Counted from the first letter of the stretch, positions 16,588 to 25,849 are shown. The stretch: 64,000 bases of DNA from Verrucomicrobiaceae bacterium (GCA_947458455.1 CANGYJ010000003.1:62001-126000), one strand, 5' to 3'. A program made the numbers and translations. Notes: a model not told the origin generated them from the letters alone.

Positions 16588-17424
16588 TCACGCTGCGGAG
16601 GGGGTAGCGCGGTCGATGGTGGCTTCCACGACATGCTTCGGCGGCTCTTTGATGTCATGCACGATGCGCAGCCAGCCGAGAACTTTCAGGACGTAGTAGG
16701 TGATGTCGATCTCCCACCAGCGGAAGCCCTGGCGGGCGCAGTGCTGGTAGTAATGATGGTTGTTGTGCCAGCCTTCGCCGAGGGTGACGAGGGCGAGGAT
16801 GAGGGAGTTCTTGCTGGATTCGCCCGTCTCGTAGCGGCGCTTGCCGAGCATGTGGCAGAGGGAATTGATGAAGAAAGTCGTGTGGTAGAGGACCACCGTG
16901 CTCACGCAGAAGCACCACAAAAAGGCAGTCAGACCACCCAGCCACCAGCAGGTTAGGGCCAGCACGAGTGGCGGGATGAAGTGGTAGGTGTTGAGGAAAA
17001 CGAGTTCGGGGAATTTGGTGAGATCCTTCACTCGTTTCGCATCGAAGGATTCATAGTCCGGAGCCAAAATCCAGCCCACATGGGCCCAGTAGAAGCCCTG
17101 CTGTTTTACCGAGTGGATGTCCTCCGCTTGATCAGAATGCTGGTGATGATGACGATGGTGGGCAGCCCACCACAAGGCACCTTTTTGAGCCGACATACCA
17201 CCCAGCCAAGCGAGCACGAACTGAAACCAGCGCGAGGTCTTGTAGGAGCGGTGAGAGAAATAGCGGTGGTAGCCACCCGTGATGCCGAATTTACGAATGA
17301 GGAAAAGGCCAACGGCTAAGACCAGCATCCAGGGCTCAGGCTTCATGAAAAAAGCCGAGGCCGCAAGAAGATGAATGATGAAGAACAGCAGGGCTCCGGG
17401 AGAGAAATACGATGCTTTGACCAC
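16588..17424 (-). CDS. Membrane fatty acyl desaturase (acyl-CoA desaturase type)
   Basis: Diiron integral-membrane enzyme that introduces a double bond into a fatty acyl chain. The three histidine boxes are intact: HRYFSH at residues 53-58, HHRHHH at 89-94 and HNNHH at 220-224, preceded by GEGW. Their spacing and the GGYHRYFSHRSYKT and WAAHHRHHHQHSD contexts match the delta-9/SCD-like family. Four hydrophobic segments lie at about 8-45 and 145-190. Length 278. It follows the zinc-ribbon gene on the same strand. Regiospecificity and whether the substrate is CoA- or lipid-bound cannot be read from sequence. Confidence 0.92.
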   Translation of the reverse strand: MVKASYFSPGALLFFIIHLLAASAFFMKPEPWMLVLAVGLFLIRKFGITGGYHRYFSHRSYKTSRWFQFVLAWLGGMSAQKGALWWAAHHRHHHQHSDQAEDIHSVKQQGFYWAHVGWILAPDYESFDAKRVKDLTKFPELVFLNTYHFIPPLVLALTCWWLGGLTAFLWCFCVSTVVLYHTTFFINSLCHMLGKRRYETGESSKNSLILALVTLGEGWHNNHHYYQHCARQGFRWWEIDITYYVLKVLGWLRIVHDIKEPPKHVVEATIDRATPSAA

Positions 17425-17521
17425 GAACTTGGAAATTGGGTTGGGTTGAGTGCCAAATCAGGCCTGTCGAAAGGCGGGAAAGTGCGCCGTGATGTTGCCC
17501 ACTAAGACCAAAAGTGCAAGT

Positions 17522-17803
17522 TCAATGATCCCGGCCACAAACGAGGCACATAAAACGATTGCCACGTCCTTCGATCTCATAAGTGCGGCCTTTGCAGTAG
17601 GGGCAACGCACCGGTATGAAGGCCCGAATGGCCCAGCGACCGATCAGATTGAAAATCACCGCCGTGGCGAGAAACGCGGTCATCAGCACGGGCGTCTTCA
17701 TCTCGAGCCAAAAGTTCAGCAAATACACTCCATAGCATGCCAGCGCCGCGAAAACGGGCGGCCCGAAGAAACTCAAGATGAAGTGCTGGTTCGCTTTCAG
17801 CAT
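17522..17803 (-). CDS. Small membrane protein with C-terminal zinc ribbon
   Basis: A 93-residue protein with two hydrophobic helices (about residues 8-33 and 37-60) and a C-terminal CPYC ... CLVC pair (about residues 68-71 and 86-89) typical of a rubredoxin-like zinc ribbon. It starts 13 bases after the aroE stop on the same strand, so co-transcription is likely. Short membrane zinc-ribbon proteins of this form occur in many bacteria without known function; I cannot name one. Confidence 0.75.
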   Translation of the reverse strand: MLKANQHFILSFFGPPVFAALACYGVYLLNFWLEMKTPVLMTAFLATAVIFNLIGRWAIRAFIPVRCPYCKGRTYEIEGRGNRFMCLVCGRDH

Positions 17804-17816
17804 AGGTTGGCACCTT

Positions 17817-18731
17817 TCACGCCTTCAAGGCATTCCGCAAGCCCTCACGCATTGCATCCAGCGGCGCAGTCCCGCCAAACCAGTGCTCAAACGAGATCGC
17901 TCCCTGGTGCAGCAGCAGCGTGAGGCCATCGACGACCTTTGCCCCTGCCATTGTCGCATCCTCCAGCAGTGGCGTCTCGCCATCCGCCCGGTAAACCATG
18001 TCAAAGACGAGATGGCGGGCCAGCAAAGCCTCGGCGGGCACCAGCCGCGCATCACCTGTCTTCATCCCGAGCGAGGTCGCATTCACGATGAGATCGATCT
18101 CAGGCAAAATGCCAGCCAGCGCTTCATCGGTCCACGAAAGGAGCTTCACCTCGTTTTTTGGTGACAAAGAAGTCACCTCTCCAGCAAGCGTTTCAGCCTT
18201 CGATACCGTGCGATTGGCCAAAACGAGCTTCGGACAGCCCACCAGCGCACTTTGCACCGCCACCGCCCGCCCCGCGCCACCGCCCGCCCCGAGAATGAGC
18301 ACGCGCAGATCCTTCACCTCGGCTCCGAAGGTTTCCTTCACACTTCGCAGGAAGCCGGGGCCATCGGTGTTGTAGCCGATCAGCCTCCCCTCGCGGATCG
18401 CGAGGGTGTTCACTGCACCGAGACGGCTCGCCAGCGGATCGATCTCATCAACCTCTGCCAACGCCTCAAACTTGTGCGGGATGGTGATGTTCACGCCTAG
18501 AAAGCCACACTTCGCAAACTGCCGGAACGCCTCCGCCACCCTGCCTTGTGGCACCTGCACGCGGATGTATTGCGCCTCGATGCCACGGGCCTTGAGAGCC
18601 GGATTGTGCATCTGCGGGCTTCGAGAGTGCGAGATCGGATCACCGATCACCGCCAGCCGTGCTGGCGGCGTGAAGCGCCCCGCCACTGCGTCCCAGTTTA
18701 GAAATTCATCAAAGGTCAAAAACTCGCCCAT
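17817..18731 (-). CDS. aroE: Shikimate 5-dehydrogenase
   Basis: NADPH-dependent reduction of 3-dehydroshikimate to shikimate in aromatic amino-acid synthesis. The shikimate-binding SHSRSP is at residues 34-39, the catalytic Lys and Asp lie in NITIPHK and NTDGPGF, and the Rossmann glycine motif GAGGGAGRA with the NRT cofactor motif follows. The C-terminal half keeps ATSLGM and the MVYRADGETPLL segment. The ATG at 18731 (GEFLTFDEFLNWD) is chosen over one 12 codons upstream because the extra residues are not family-like. The N-terminus is about 20 residues longer than usual. It heads a minus-strand pair with the zinc-ribbon gene. Confidence 0.94.
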   Translation of the reverse strand: MGEFLTFDEFLNWDAVAGRFTPPARLAVIGDPISHSRSPQMHNPALKARGIEAQYIRVQVPQGRVAEAFRQFAKCGFLGVNITIPHKFEALAEVDEIDPLASRLGAVNTLAIREGRLIGYNTDGPGFLRSVKETFGAEVKDLRVLILGAGGGAGRAVAVQSALVGCPKLVLANRTVSKAETLAGEVTSLSPKNEVKLLSWTDEALAGILPEIDLIVNATSLGMKTGDARLVPAEALLARHLVFDMVYRADGETPLLEDATMAGAKVVDGLTLLLHQGAISFEHWFGGTAPLDAMREGLRNALKA

Positions 18732-18834
18732 GGCTCGCAGACATGGCCCGGAAGGAGTCCCTGTCAAAGCGCTCGCAATTTTCCCCTCGACAGTTCGTTC
18801 CTTTCACGCTGCAATCGCCGCCCTTTCCATCCAC

Positions 18835-19698
18835 ATGAAACTTCTCTTCCCTCTGCTCACGCTCGGCCTGTCAGCCGTCGTCTTTCTCGCCCGCGCCGCT
18901 GACACGCCGGTGAAGCCCCTCCGCGTACTCATCGTCGCCGGTGGCTGCTGCCACGAATACGACAAGCAGCCCATGGCGCTTAAAGAAGGCATCGAGTCCC
19001 GCATCCACGCCATTGTCGATATCGCCTACAATCCCGACAAGAGCACCAAGGCCACCTTTGAGATCTACAAGGCCAAGGATTGGGACAAGGACTTCGACGT
19101 CATCATTCACGACGAATGCAGCGCCGATGTGACCGATCCCGCCTACGTCGGTGCCATCCTCGGTGCTCATAAGGCTGGCAAACCTGCCCTGAACCTCCAC
19201 TGCGCCATGCACAGCTACCGCTCGGGCAATTTCCGTGAAGCCGTGAAGCCCGGTGCTGACAACGCCGGCTGGTATGAATACCTCGGCCTCCAGTCCACCG
19301 GCCATGGTCCTCAGCAGCCCATCACCATCACCTACACCGACAAAACGCACCCCATCACCCAGGGCCTCGAAGGCTGGCAGACGATCAACGAGGAACTCTA
19401 CAACAACGTCCAGGTCCTCACCGGCAAGGCGCTCGCTTCGGGCAATCAGATCGTCCCGCCGAAGGCCAAGAAAGGCGAGAAGCTCCCACCCGATGCCAAG
19501 CCCACCGAGGCCACTGCCGTCGTCGCCTGGACCAATGAATACGGCCCGAACAAGACCAAGATCTTCTCCACCACGATCGGCCACAACACCGCTACCGTCT
19601 CGGATGCTCGTTACCTCGATCTCATCACCCGCGGCCTCCTTTGGACCACCGGTCACCTTGATGAGAATGGCAAAGCGAAGGACGGTTACGGCAAGTAA
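18835..19698 (+). CDS. Secreted ThuA-domain protein
   Basis: A ThuA-like protein, related in fold to glutamine amidotransferases and first named from trehalose-utilisation operons; many copies occur in Verrucomicrobiota and Planctomycetota and their chemistry is mostly unknown. A signal peptide (LLFPLLTLGLSAVVFLARA) is followed by the domain from about residue 30 to 280, with VLIVAGGCCHEYDKQ, DVIIHDEC, LNLHCAMHSYR and HPITQGLEGW. The ATG at 18835 is chosen because it gives the signal peptide directly; an open frame continues far upstream but overlaps aroE antisense. A terminator follows. Confidence 0.87.
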   Translation: MKLLFPLLTLGLSAVVFLARAADTPVKPLRVLIVAGGCCHEYDKQPMALKEGIESRIHAIVDIAYNPDKSTKATFEIYKAKDWDKDFDVIIHDECSADVTDPAYVGAILGAHKAGKPALNLHCAMHSYRSGNFREAVKPGADNAGWYEYLGLQSTGHGPQQPITITYTDKTHPITQGLEGWQTINEELYNNVQVLTGKALASGNQIVPPKAKKGEKLPPDAKPTEATAVVAWTNEYGPNKTKIFSTTIGHNTATVSDARYLDLITRGLLWTTGHLDENGKAKDGYGK

Positions 19699-19728
19699 GC
19701 GATTCATTCGCAGCCAAGCATGACGTTG

Positions 19729-19759
19729 AATGCCCGGTGGTTATCCCCCGGGCATTTTT
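19729..19759 (+). terminator. Intrinsic terminator after the ThuA gene
   Basis: Stem AATGCCCGG (19729-19737) pairs perfectly with CCGGGCATT (19748-19756), ten-base loop, followed by a T run (19755-19759). It lies 30 bases after the ThuA stop. Confidence 0.85.
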
Positions 19760-19787
19760 CAATTTTCAGTTCTCCGTTTTCAATCCC
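19760..19787. repeat. Degenerate heptamer array (4 units)
   Basis: CAATTTT, CAGTTCT, CCGTTTT and CAATCCC stand in phase directly after the ThuA terminator and just before the ATG of the TPR-redoxin gene. Confidence 0.5.
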
Positions 19788-19796
19788 CGCCTCCCC

Positions 19797-22007
19797 ATGC
19801 GCTCACTCCTCCTTCTCCCGTTCCTCGTTCTCACCAGCCTCGCCGACGAGTTGCCCGGTCATTCCGCCCACGGTGAAGCCTTCAACGAGGGCCCACGGCA
19901 GGCGGCGGTGCTCATTCCGGGCTGCGGTGAGGCGGTGAAGTTCCCCATCAGCACCAAGAACCCGGACGCGCAGCAGTTTTTCACCCAGGGCATCGGCCAG
20001 CTTCACGGCTTCTGGTATTTCGAGGCCGAGCGCAGCTTCCGGCAGGCCGCCGCGCTCGATCCTGAATGTCCCATGGCCTATTGGGGCATGGCCATGGCCA
20101 ACGTGAACAACGACAAACGTGCCAAGGGCCTCCTCGACAAAGCGCTGAAGCTCAAAGACAAGGCCACCGCCCGTGAAAAGCAGTGGATCGCCGTGCTCGA
20201 AAACCTCTACAAAGACGACAAGCGGGACAAAAAGCAGCGCCAGCTCGACTGCATCCGCGATTTCGAGACGCTCGTGCAGGACGATCCGAAGGACATCGAG
20301 GCCAAGGCCTTCCTCGTCTGGCGCATCTGGTTCGGCAAAGGCGATGTGCCCATCTCCAGTGCCCAGGTCGTCGATGCCATGCTCGATCAAATCTTTGCCG
20401 CCGTGCCGAATCATCCGGCGCATCATTACCGCATTCATTTGTGGGACGACCGCAAACCCGCCCGCGCCGCCACCTCCGCCGCGCAGTGCGGCCAGGCATC
20501 CCCTGGCATCGCCCACATGTGGCACATGCCCGGCCACACCTACTCGAAGCTCAAACGCTTCGATGATGCCGTGTGGCAGCAGCAGGCCAGCACCCGCGTC
20601 GATCACGCCTACATGATCCACAGCTTCATCCTGCCGGATCAGATCCATAACTACGCCCACAACGAGGAATGGCTCGTGCGGAACTTCAACGAACTCGGCC
20701 GCGTCAAAGACGCCCTCGCCCTCGCCCGAAGCCTCATCGCCAACCCTCGTCATCCATCGAACAACACCCTCGACAAATCCGGCACCTCCGCCAGCTACGG
20801 ACGCACCCGCCTGATCGAGACGCTCACCAAATGGGAGCTGTGGGATGAGCTAAAAGCCTTCACTGCCACGCCCGCCGGCCATCCCGGCCACGACATCACC
20901 CGCCTCCGTGCCGTTGGCCTCACCGCGTATCAGCAAAACGATCTTCCGGGCATCACGGCAGCCTTGAAGGCTATCGAAATCATCACGCCGCCCAAACCCA
21001 CCGAAAAGTCCGAGAAGACCGATAAGTCCGATTCGACCGATAAAACCAAACGCACCCTCACCAAGCCCGGCGAAGCCAAAAAAGCCCCCGAAGCCAAAAA
21101 GCCCGACGACAAAGCCAAAGCCCTCTCCGAGCTCAAACTGCTCATCGCTCTCCTCACACCCAAAGCGAGCAAAGAGAGCAAAACCAAGCTCCTCGAAGCT
21201 CTCAAGGACAGCGACATCCCGAAGGACCGCTTGGCCCGCTATTGGCTCAAGCTCGACGACAAAGCTAAAGCCGCTGAATTGACGAAAAACTTCCCTCAAG
21301 ACCTCGCGGGCACCATCGCCAAAGCGGAGATCCTTCACGCCGCAGGCAAGGCCGACGAAGCCAAGAAAGCCTTCGAGGAGGTCAAGAAGCTCGCCTTTGC
21401 CATGGATCGCGATCTTCCCGTCTTCCAGCGCCTCACCACCACCTTTGCCAAGGATGCCAACTGGCCCGCCGAAGCCCCCAAACGCACCGATTCCGGCGTG
21501 CGCCCTGCGGATTTGAGCCAGTTCGGCCCCATGCACTGGCATCCGCCTGCCGCACCTGTCTTCGAGGCCATCGATCTTGATGCCAAGCCCGTGAAGAGCA
21601 GCGATTTCACCTCGAAGAAACCCACGCTCTTCATGTTCTACCTCGGTCACGAGTGCGGCCACTGCGTCGAGCAGATGCAGGCTTTCGCCAAAACCGCTGC
21701 GGACTTTGAAAAGGCGGGCATCCAGCTCGTCGGCGTGACCATTGAGCCAAGCCCCGTGGCCAAAAACATCCGCTCGAAGCTCAATCTCAAAAAAGACGCT
21801 CCTCTGCCCTTTCCCATCCTGTGCGATAGCAGCCTCGAAGCCTTCAAAAAAGTTCGCGCCTACGACGATTTCGAAAAAGACACGCTCCACGCCACCATCC
21901 TCGTCGATACAGCCGGCAATCAACGCTGGCAGGACATCAGCTACACGCCCTTCACCGATGCAAAATTCATCCTCGGAGAAGCCAAACGCCTGCTCGAGCT
22001 GAAGTGA
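19797..22007 (+). CDS. Secreted TPR-redoxin fusion protein
   Basis: A 736-residue fusion. A signal peptide (SLLLLPFLVLTSLA) is followed by a helical, TPR-like region (about 45-400, with AERSFRQAAALDPECPMAYWG as a clear TPR and the motif HMWHMPGHTYSKL), a Lys/Glu/Pro-rich spacer (about 400-440), more TPR-like helices, and a C-terminal redoxin domain of the AhpC/TSA type (about 575-736). The redoxin has a C620-G-H-C623 pair in LGHECGHCVEQ. A CGHC site suggests disulfide or thiol redox chemistry in the periplasm rather than simple peroxidase activity. An ATG 20 codons upstream lies inside a heptamer repeat and is rejected as the start. The exact role is unknown. Confidence 0.8.
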   Translation: MRSLLLLPFLVLTSLADELPGHSAHGEAFNEGPRQAAVLIPGCGEAVKFPISTKNPDAQQFFTQGIGQLHGFWYFEAERSFRQAAALDPECPMAYWGMAMANVNNDKRAKGLLDKALKLKDKATAREKQWIAVLENLYKDDKRDKKQRQLDCIRDFETLVQDDPKDIEAKAFLVWRIWFGKGDVPISSAQVVDAMLDQIFAAVPNHPAHHYRIHLWDDRKPARAATSAAQCGQASPGIAHMWHMPGHTYSKLKRFDDAVWQQQASTRVDHAYMIHSFILPDQIHNYAHNEEWLVRNFNELGRVKDALALARSLIANPRHPSNNTLDKSGTSASYGRTRLIETLTKWELWDELKAFTATPAGHPGHDITRLRAVGLTAYQQNDLPGITAALKAIEIITPPKPTEKSEKTDKSDSTDKTKRTLTKPGEAKKAPEAKKPDDKAKALSELKLLIALLTPKASKESKTKLLEALKDSDIPKDRLARYWLKLDDKAKAAELTKNFPQDLAGTIAKAEILHAAGKADEAKKAFEEVKKLAFAMDRDLPVFQRLTTTFAKDANWPAEAPKRTDSGVRPADLSQFGPMHWHPPAAPVFEAIDLDAKPVKSSDFTSKKPTLFMFYLGHECGHCVEQMQAFAKTAADFEKAGIQLVGVTIEPSPVAKNIRSKLNLKKDAPLPFPILCDSSLEAFKKVRAYDDFEKDTLHATILVDTAGNQRWQDISYTPFTDAKFILGEAKRLLELK

Positions 22008-22949
22008 TCAGTCCTTCTTCGAGACAAACGGCTCGATGCGGATCGTCGTCACGATAGGACGATGATCGCTGGCCTTGTCAAAATCCCGCGAGGAGTAGAT
22101 GAAGCTGCGCCGATAATCGAGATGCGGGCGCAGCAAGCGGCTGGCGAAGAGGTAATCGAGCCGCGAGTAAGTATCCGCCGTATCCCAGAAGTGTGTCCAC
22201 ACCTCCCCCTGCTTGTCGCGGAGGAAGACATCCAGCATGCCGGTATCACTTTGACGGTCGCCCATGATCGTGTCGATAGCAGGCTCGTTGCGGTGTTCGT
22301 TGAAGTCACCGTAGGCCAGCAGGCGTGTCTTCACGTCTGCGGCAAAGATGGCGTCCATGTGCTTGCGCATCAGCCGGGCTTCATTTCGGCGCATCATGGC
22401 CTGATCTGCCTCCTCGATCTCCCGCTTCGATTTGAGATGCACGCCCAGAAAGCGCACCTGCATCGTGTTGGTGAATTTGATCGTGGTATCGAGAATGCCA
22501 CGCTGAAAGGGCATCGTTTGGCCTTTGAGTTGGTAGGTCAGGTTTGTTTGCGAGCTTCTCGCCACGATGGGGAAGGCCGAAAGCAGAGCGAGGCGGCGTG
22601 TGTCATCACCCCCATGGGCCACCTCCGTATGCGGAAGGTCGAGCCCCGCTTTTTTCAGCCGCTTTTGCAGATCCGCCAGATCCTCTGCCGTGCCGATCTC
22701 GCAGATGCCGAGCACCATCGGCTTGATCGCGGCCAGGATTTCCACCACGCGCTGCTTTTCATCCTCCGGCTTCGGAGCGGAGGTCAGCATCTTTTTCGTC
22801 TCCTGATCAAACCGGTCCATCGTGAGCCAGTTTTTGACGTTGTAGGAGCAGAAGACGACGCTCTCCAGCTCAGCGGCTGGGGCGAGTGCAGCGAGGGCAA
22901 AGAAAACGGCGGGCAAAAATGCCCGCCGCGTGGTGAAAAAACGATTCAT
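22008..22949 (-). CDS. Exported endonuclease/exonuclease/phosphatase-family protein
   Basis: A 313-residue member of the EEP fold (DNase I, sphingomyelinase and inositol-phosphatase relatives). The catalytic motifs are present: SYNVKNW, GICEIG with the metal Glu, GVHLKSK, GDFNEH, SRLDYLFAS and the C-terminal SDHRPI. The N-terminus has a twin-arginine-like TTRRAFL followed by a hydrophobic stretch and an Ala-rich cleavage region near residue 26, so it may leave by the Tat route. tatA lies 14 bases upstream on the same strand. The substrate (nucleic acid, lipid or phosphoester) cannot be told from sequence. Confidence 0.85.
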   Translation of the reverse strand: MNRFFTTRRAFLPAVFFALAALAPAAELESVVFCSYNVKNWLTMDRFDQETKKMLTSAPKPEDEKQRVVEILAAIKPMVLGICEIGTAEDLADLQKRLKKAGLDLPHTEVAHGGDDTRRLALLSAFPIVARSSQTNLTYQLKGQTMPFQRGILDTTIKFTNTMQVRFLGVHLKSKREIEEADQAMMRRNEARLMRKHMDAIFAADVKTRLLAYGDFNEHRNEPAIDTIMGDRQSDTGMLDVFLRDKQGEVWTHFWDTADTYSRLDYLFASRLLRPHLDYRRSFIYSSRDFDKASDHRPIVTTIRIEPFVSKKD

Positions 22950-22963
22950 GGGATGGGAGGCCT

Positions 22964-23227
22964 TTAGACGTCCACATTCGCCACTGGCTGGCGCTTTTCC
23001 TGGGGCTGCGCCGGGGCTTTGGGGCTTTCCGCTTCGATCTGAGCGCTGTGGAGCTCGTGCTCGAATTCTTCACGGGCTTTTTTGAACTCGCCCATGCTCT
23101 TGCCCAGGCTGCGGGCGAAGGTGGGGAGCTTCTTCGCACCGAAAAGCACGAGGACGAGGATGGCGATGATGATCAGCTCGGGCGTGCCAAGGGGGCCGAA
23201 AGCGACAAGATGGGTGGGGGTGTTCAT
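22964..23227 (-). CDS. tatA: Sec-independent protein translocase subunit TatA/E
   Basis: Small membrane subunit that forms the protein-conducting part of the Tat pathway for folded, twin-arginine proteins. The single helix ([20 protein letters not shown], about residues 16-35) is followed by the amphipathic segment with [15 protein letters not shown] and a charged Glu/Pro-rich tail. At 87 residues it fits TatA. The ATG at 23227 gives a normal short N-terminus; one 13 codons earlier is less likely. tatB and tatC are not in the window. It is followed by a possible Tat-exported nuclease gene. Confidence 0.92.
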   Translation of the reverse strand: MNTPTHLVAFGPLGTPELIIIAILVLVLFGAKKLPTFARSLGKSMGEFKKAREEFEHELHSAQIEAESPKAPAQPQEKRQPVANVDV

Positions 23228-23463
23228 GATGGTAATGAGTCTAGTTTGGCGGAAAAAAGCCCGCATGCAACGCGGACTTTCAGTCGTTCCCAGTGGGGCT
23301 CATCGTCCGTTGGCGCAGGGCAGCCACGCATTCAAACGTCGCTCTACGGGCCGTTCTCACATCGCTTGCCATTTTTCAGCCGATCATCCGCCTTTGCGAT
23401 GCTGACGATAAGGCATTCCGATTTGCCCGCCGCGCCCGTCCCGCCTAGCTAGTGGCCTTGCCC

Positions 23464-24603
23464 ATGTCCTCCACCCGCGATCTCATCACGTCTCCCGCCG
23501 ATTTGAAGCCCTCCACCGCCTGGTCGGAGACCGTCTGGGCTTACACGAGCGAGGAGCAACTCGCGGATCACACCACGAAGGCTCGCCTGTGCGTGGCCAC
23601 GCTGCTGCCGTTCAAGGACCAGCAGCCGGACTGGGAGGGCTTCAGCAAAAGCGTGCGTTGGATGCAGCAGTGCGCGGCGCATTACGGCGTGGAGATCGTC
23701 TTCGTGCTCAATGCGGACACCGGTTACATCTTTGACCTCAGCAATGAACTCTACGCCGAGGTGCTGCGCCGCTTCCGGGCGGAATTTCCCGAGCAGCGCT
23801 TCATCGCCGGCGTCACCGCACGCGGGGCGGAGCGGGACACCGCCTTCAAAGCCGAGCGCTACCTGCCGCTGCTCGATCTCGCCCAGCCGCACGACAACTG
23901 CGAGGTGATGATCATGACCTCGCGGCTGCTGAACATCCTCGATTCCGAACCGCGCCGCGATGCCTACTTTCAGATTGCGGAGCTTTGCACGCATCCGGCC
24001 ATCGCGCATGCGCTGGAGCCTTCCTTTGTGTCATGGGCCTCGCCGTTTGATCCGTGGCTATTCCACCAGATCGCCATGCATCCGAAATACGTCGGTGGAA
24101 AGGTTAGCACGCTCGATGAACCGCACTTCCATTACTGGGCGGCCATGTGCAAAGAGCAGAAGCTGCCCTTCTCGCCGCACAGTGGCGATGATTACGGCAT
24201 CGCCGCCGCCATCAAGATGGGGCTGCCGCTGCTCATCGGGGCCGGCGTCAGTGCCTGCCCGCTCATCTGCGCCGCCAAAGACATGTGGCTGCTCGATTCC
24301 GTGGCCGATAAGAAATTCAAAACTGGCACCGGCCGCTTCGACACCCGCGTTTACAAGCTCTTCGAGGCCTTCCAGTCCTTCGAAGACCTCGTCTTCCGCC
24401 TCGACGACCGCCTGAGCGCCTCGCCTTACAAACACAGCACCGCGCACGTCCTTCATCAGCTCGGCCTCATCGCCTCGCCCGAGTCTCACCCCGATTGTAA
24501 AGACCTCCGCGGCCCCGATGAAGCCCAGCGCATGACCGAGGCCCTCCGCCGCCCCTGCCGTCTCGCAGAAAAGCTGGGCATTCCCTTCTTCGGCGGACGT
24601 TAA
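23464..24603 (+). CDS. DHDPS-like TIM-barrel protein (possibly DUF993)
   Basis: A 379-residue protein resembling dihydrodipicolinate-synthase/N-acetylneuraminate-lyase proteins: ARLCVATLLPF at the first strand, RFIAGVTARGAERD in the middle and a Lys in YVGGKVSTLD where family members form the Schiff base. It is about 80 residues longer than true DapA and lacks the classic GTTGE motif, so it is unlikely to be DapA. It may belong to the uncharacterised DUF993 group, but I cannot confirm that here. The ATG is preferred to a GTG four codons upstream. It sits 6 bases before the nucleoside phosphorylase gene, suggesting a shared transcript. Confidence 0.7.
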   Translation: MSSTRDLITSPADLKPSTAWSETVWAYTSEEQLADHTTKARLCVATLLPFKDQQPDWEGFSKSVRWMQQCAAHYGVEIVFVLNADTGYIFDLSNELYAEVLRRFRAEFPEQRFIAGVTARGAERDTAFKAERYLPLLDLAQPHDNCEVMIMTSRLLNILDSEPRRDAYFQIAELCTHPAIAHALEPSFVSWASPFDPWLFHQIAMHPKYVGGKVSTLDEPHFHYWAAMCKEQKLPFSPHSGDDYGIAAAIKMGLPLLIGAGVSACPLICAAKDMWLLDSVADKKFKTGTGRFDTRVYKLFEAFQSFEDLVFRLDDRLSASPYKHSTAHVLHQLGLIASPESHPDCKDLRGPDEAQRMTEALRRPCRLAEKLGIPFFGGR

Positions 24604-24609
24604 TCCACC

Positions 24610-25842
24610 ATGCACATTCCCTCCCTGATCGCAGCCAAGCGCGATGGCGCGGTGCTTACCCGCGAGGAGATCCATGCCGTGATCACGGCGTTCACGAGCG
24701 GGGAGATGCCGGACTACCAAATGAGTGCTCTGGCGATGGCAATCTACTTTCGCGGCATGTCGGCGGAGGAAACGGCGGCGCTGACGGAGGCGATGCTGCA
24801 CAGCGGCTGCACGCTGGAATGGCCCGCGCATGCGCCGATGCGCATCGACAAGCATTCGACGGGTGGCATTGGCGATAAGACCTCGCTCATCATCGCGCCG
24901 CTGCTGGCTTGTGATGGGGCGTGGGTGCCGATGATCTCGGGTCGCGGCCTGGGTATCACCGGCGGCACGTTGGATAAGCTGGATTCGATTCCCGGCTTTC
25001 GCACGCGGCTGGATGAGGCGGAGATTCATCGGGTGATCGCAAAGACCGGCTGCGTGCTCATCGGGCAGACGGAGAGCATTTGTCCCGCGGATAAAAAACT
25101 CTACGCGCTGCGGGATGTGACGGGCACGGTGCCCAGCATCCCGCTGATCACGGCGAGCATTCTGAGTAAAAAACTCGCCGAAGGTCTCGACCGACTCATC
25201 CTCGATGTGAAGCACGGCACGGGAGCCTTCATGCGCACCTACGAGGAGGCGAATGCGCTGGCGCAAAGCATGGTGAGCACGGCGAAGGTGCTCGGATTGA
25301 AAGCGAGCGTTCACATCAATGCGATGAACGAGCCCACGGGGCATGCCGCTGGGAATGCGGTCGAAGTTATCGAGGCCGTCGAATGCTTGCAGGGCAGGGG
25401 ACCGGCCGATTTGGAGGAGATTTGCCTGAACTTGGCCGGAGCGGTCTCCATCTCCTCCCGTGAGCATTTGCGCGGCTTTCTGCGCGATGGCTCGGCGTGG
25501 GCCAAATTTCAGCAGATCGTCACAGCTCAGGGCGGAGATGCTTCGAAGCTCGAAAAGCTCGCGCAGGTGCATCGAGCGCCGGTCATTCGCGAGGTGCGTG
25601 CGGATCGCTCCGGCGTGCTGACTCGCATGGATGCTTATCAAACTGGTCTCGCGGTGCTGAACCTCGGTGCGGGGCGTTCCAAGGCGAGTGACCCGGTCGA
25701 TTTCGCGGTTGGCGTGGATCAATTGGCCAAAACGGGCACGCAACAGGACATCGGCGATGTCCTTGCCCGTATCCATGCCCGCAGCGAAGCCGCCGCCGAG
25801 GCCGCAGAGCACACGCTGCGTGATGGCATTACCCTTGAATGA
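24610..25842 (+). CDS. Thymidine/pyrimidine-nucleoside phosphorylase
   Basis: Phosphorolysis of thymidine, deoxyuridine or uridine to the base and (deoxy)ribose 1-phosphate for salvage. Signatures are clear: KHSTGGIGDKTS from residue 81, SGRGLGITGGTLDKLDSIPG near 108-127, and the phosphate- and base-binding KLYALRDVTGTVPS. At 410 residues it is slightly shorter than E. coli DeoA (440), being trimmed at the C-terminus. It cannot be assigned to deoA or pdp without a tree. Gene order DHDPS-like, phosphorylase, rlmN is close-packed (6 and 7 bases). Confidence 0.92.
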   Translation: MHIPSLIAAKRDGAVLTREEIHAVITAFTSGEMPDYQMSALAMAIYFRGMSAEETAALTEAMLHSGCTLEWPAHAPMRIDKHSTGGIGDKTSLIIAPLLACDGAWVPMISGRGLGITGGTLDKLDSIPGFRTRLDEAEIHRVIAKTGCVLIGQTESICPADKKLYALRDVTGTVPSIPLITASILSKKLAEGLDRLILDVKHGTGAFMRTYEEANALAQSMVSTAKVLGLKASVHINAMNEPTGHAAGNAVEVIEAVECLQGRGPADLEEICLNLAGAVSISSREHLRGFLRDGSAWAKFQQIVTAQGGDASKLEKLAQVHRAPVIREVRADRSGVLTRMDAYQTGLAVLNLGAGRSKASDPVDFAVGVDQLAKTGTQQDIGDVLARIHARSEAAAEAAEHTLRDGITLE

Positions 25843-25849
25843 TGTGAAA

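Noticed and set aside
18406-18834. N-terminal extension of the ThuA gene
   Set aside because: The additional 143 codons are antisense to aroE and the signal peptide begins exactly at 18835.
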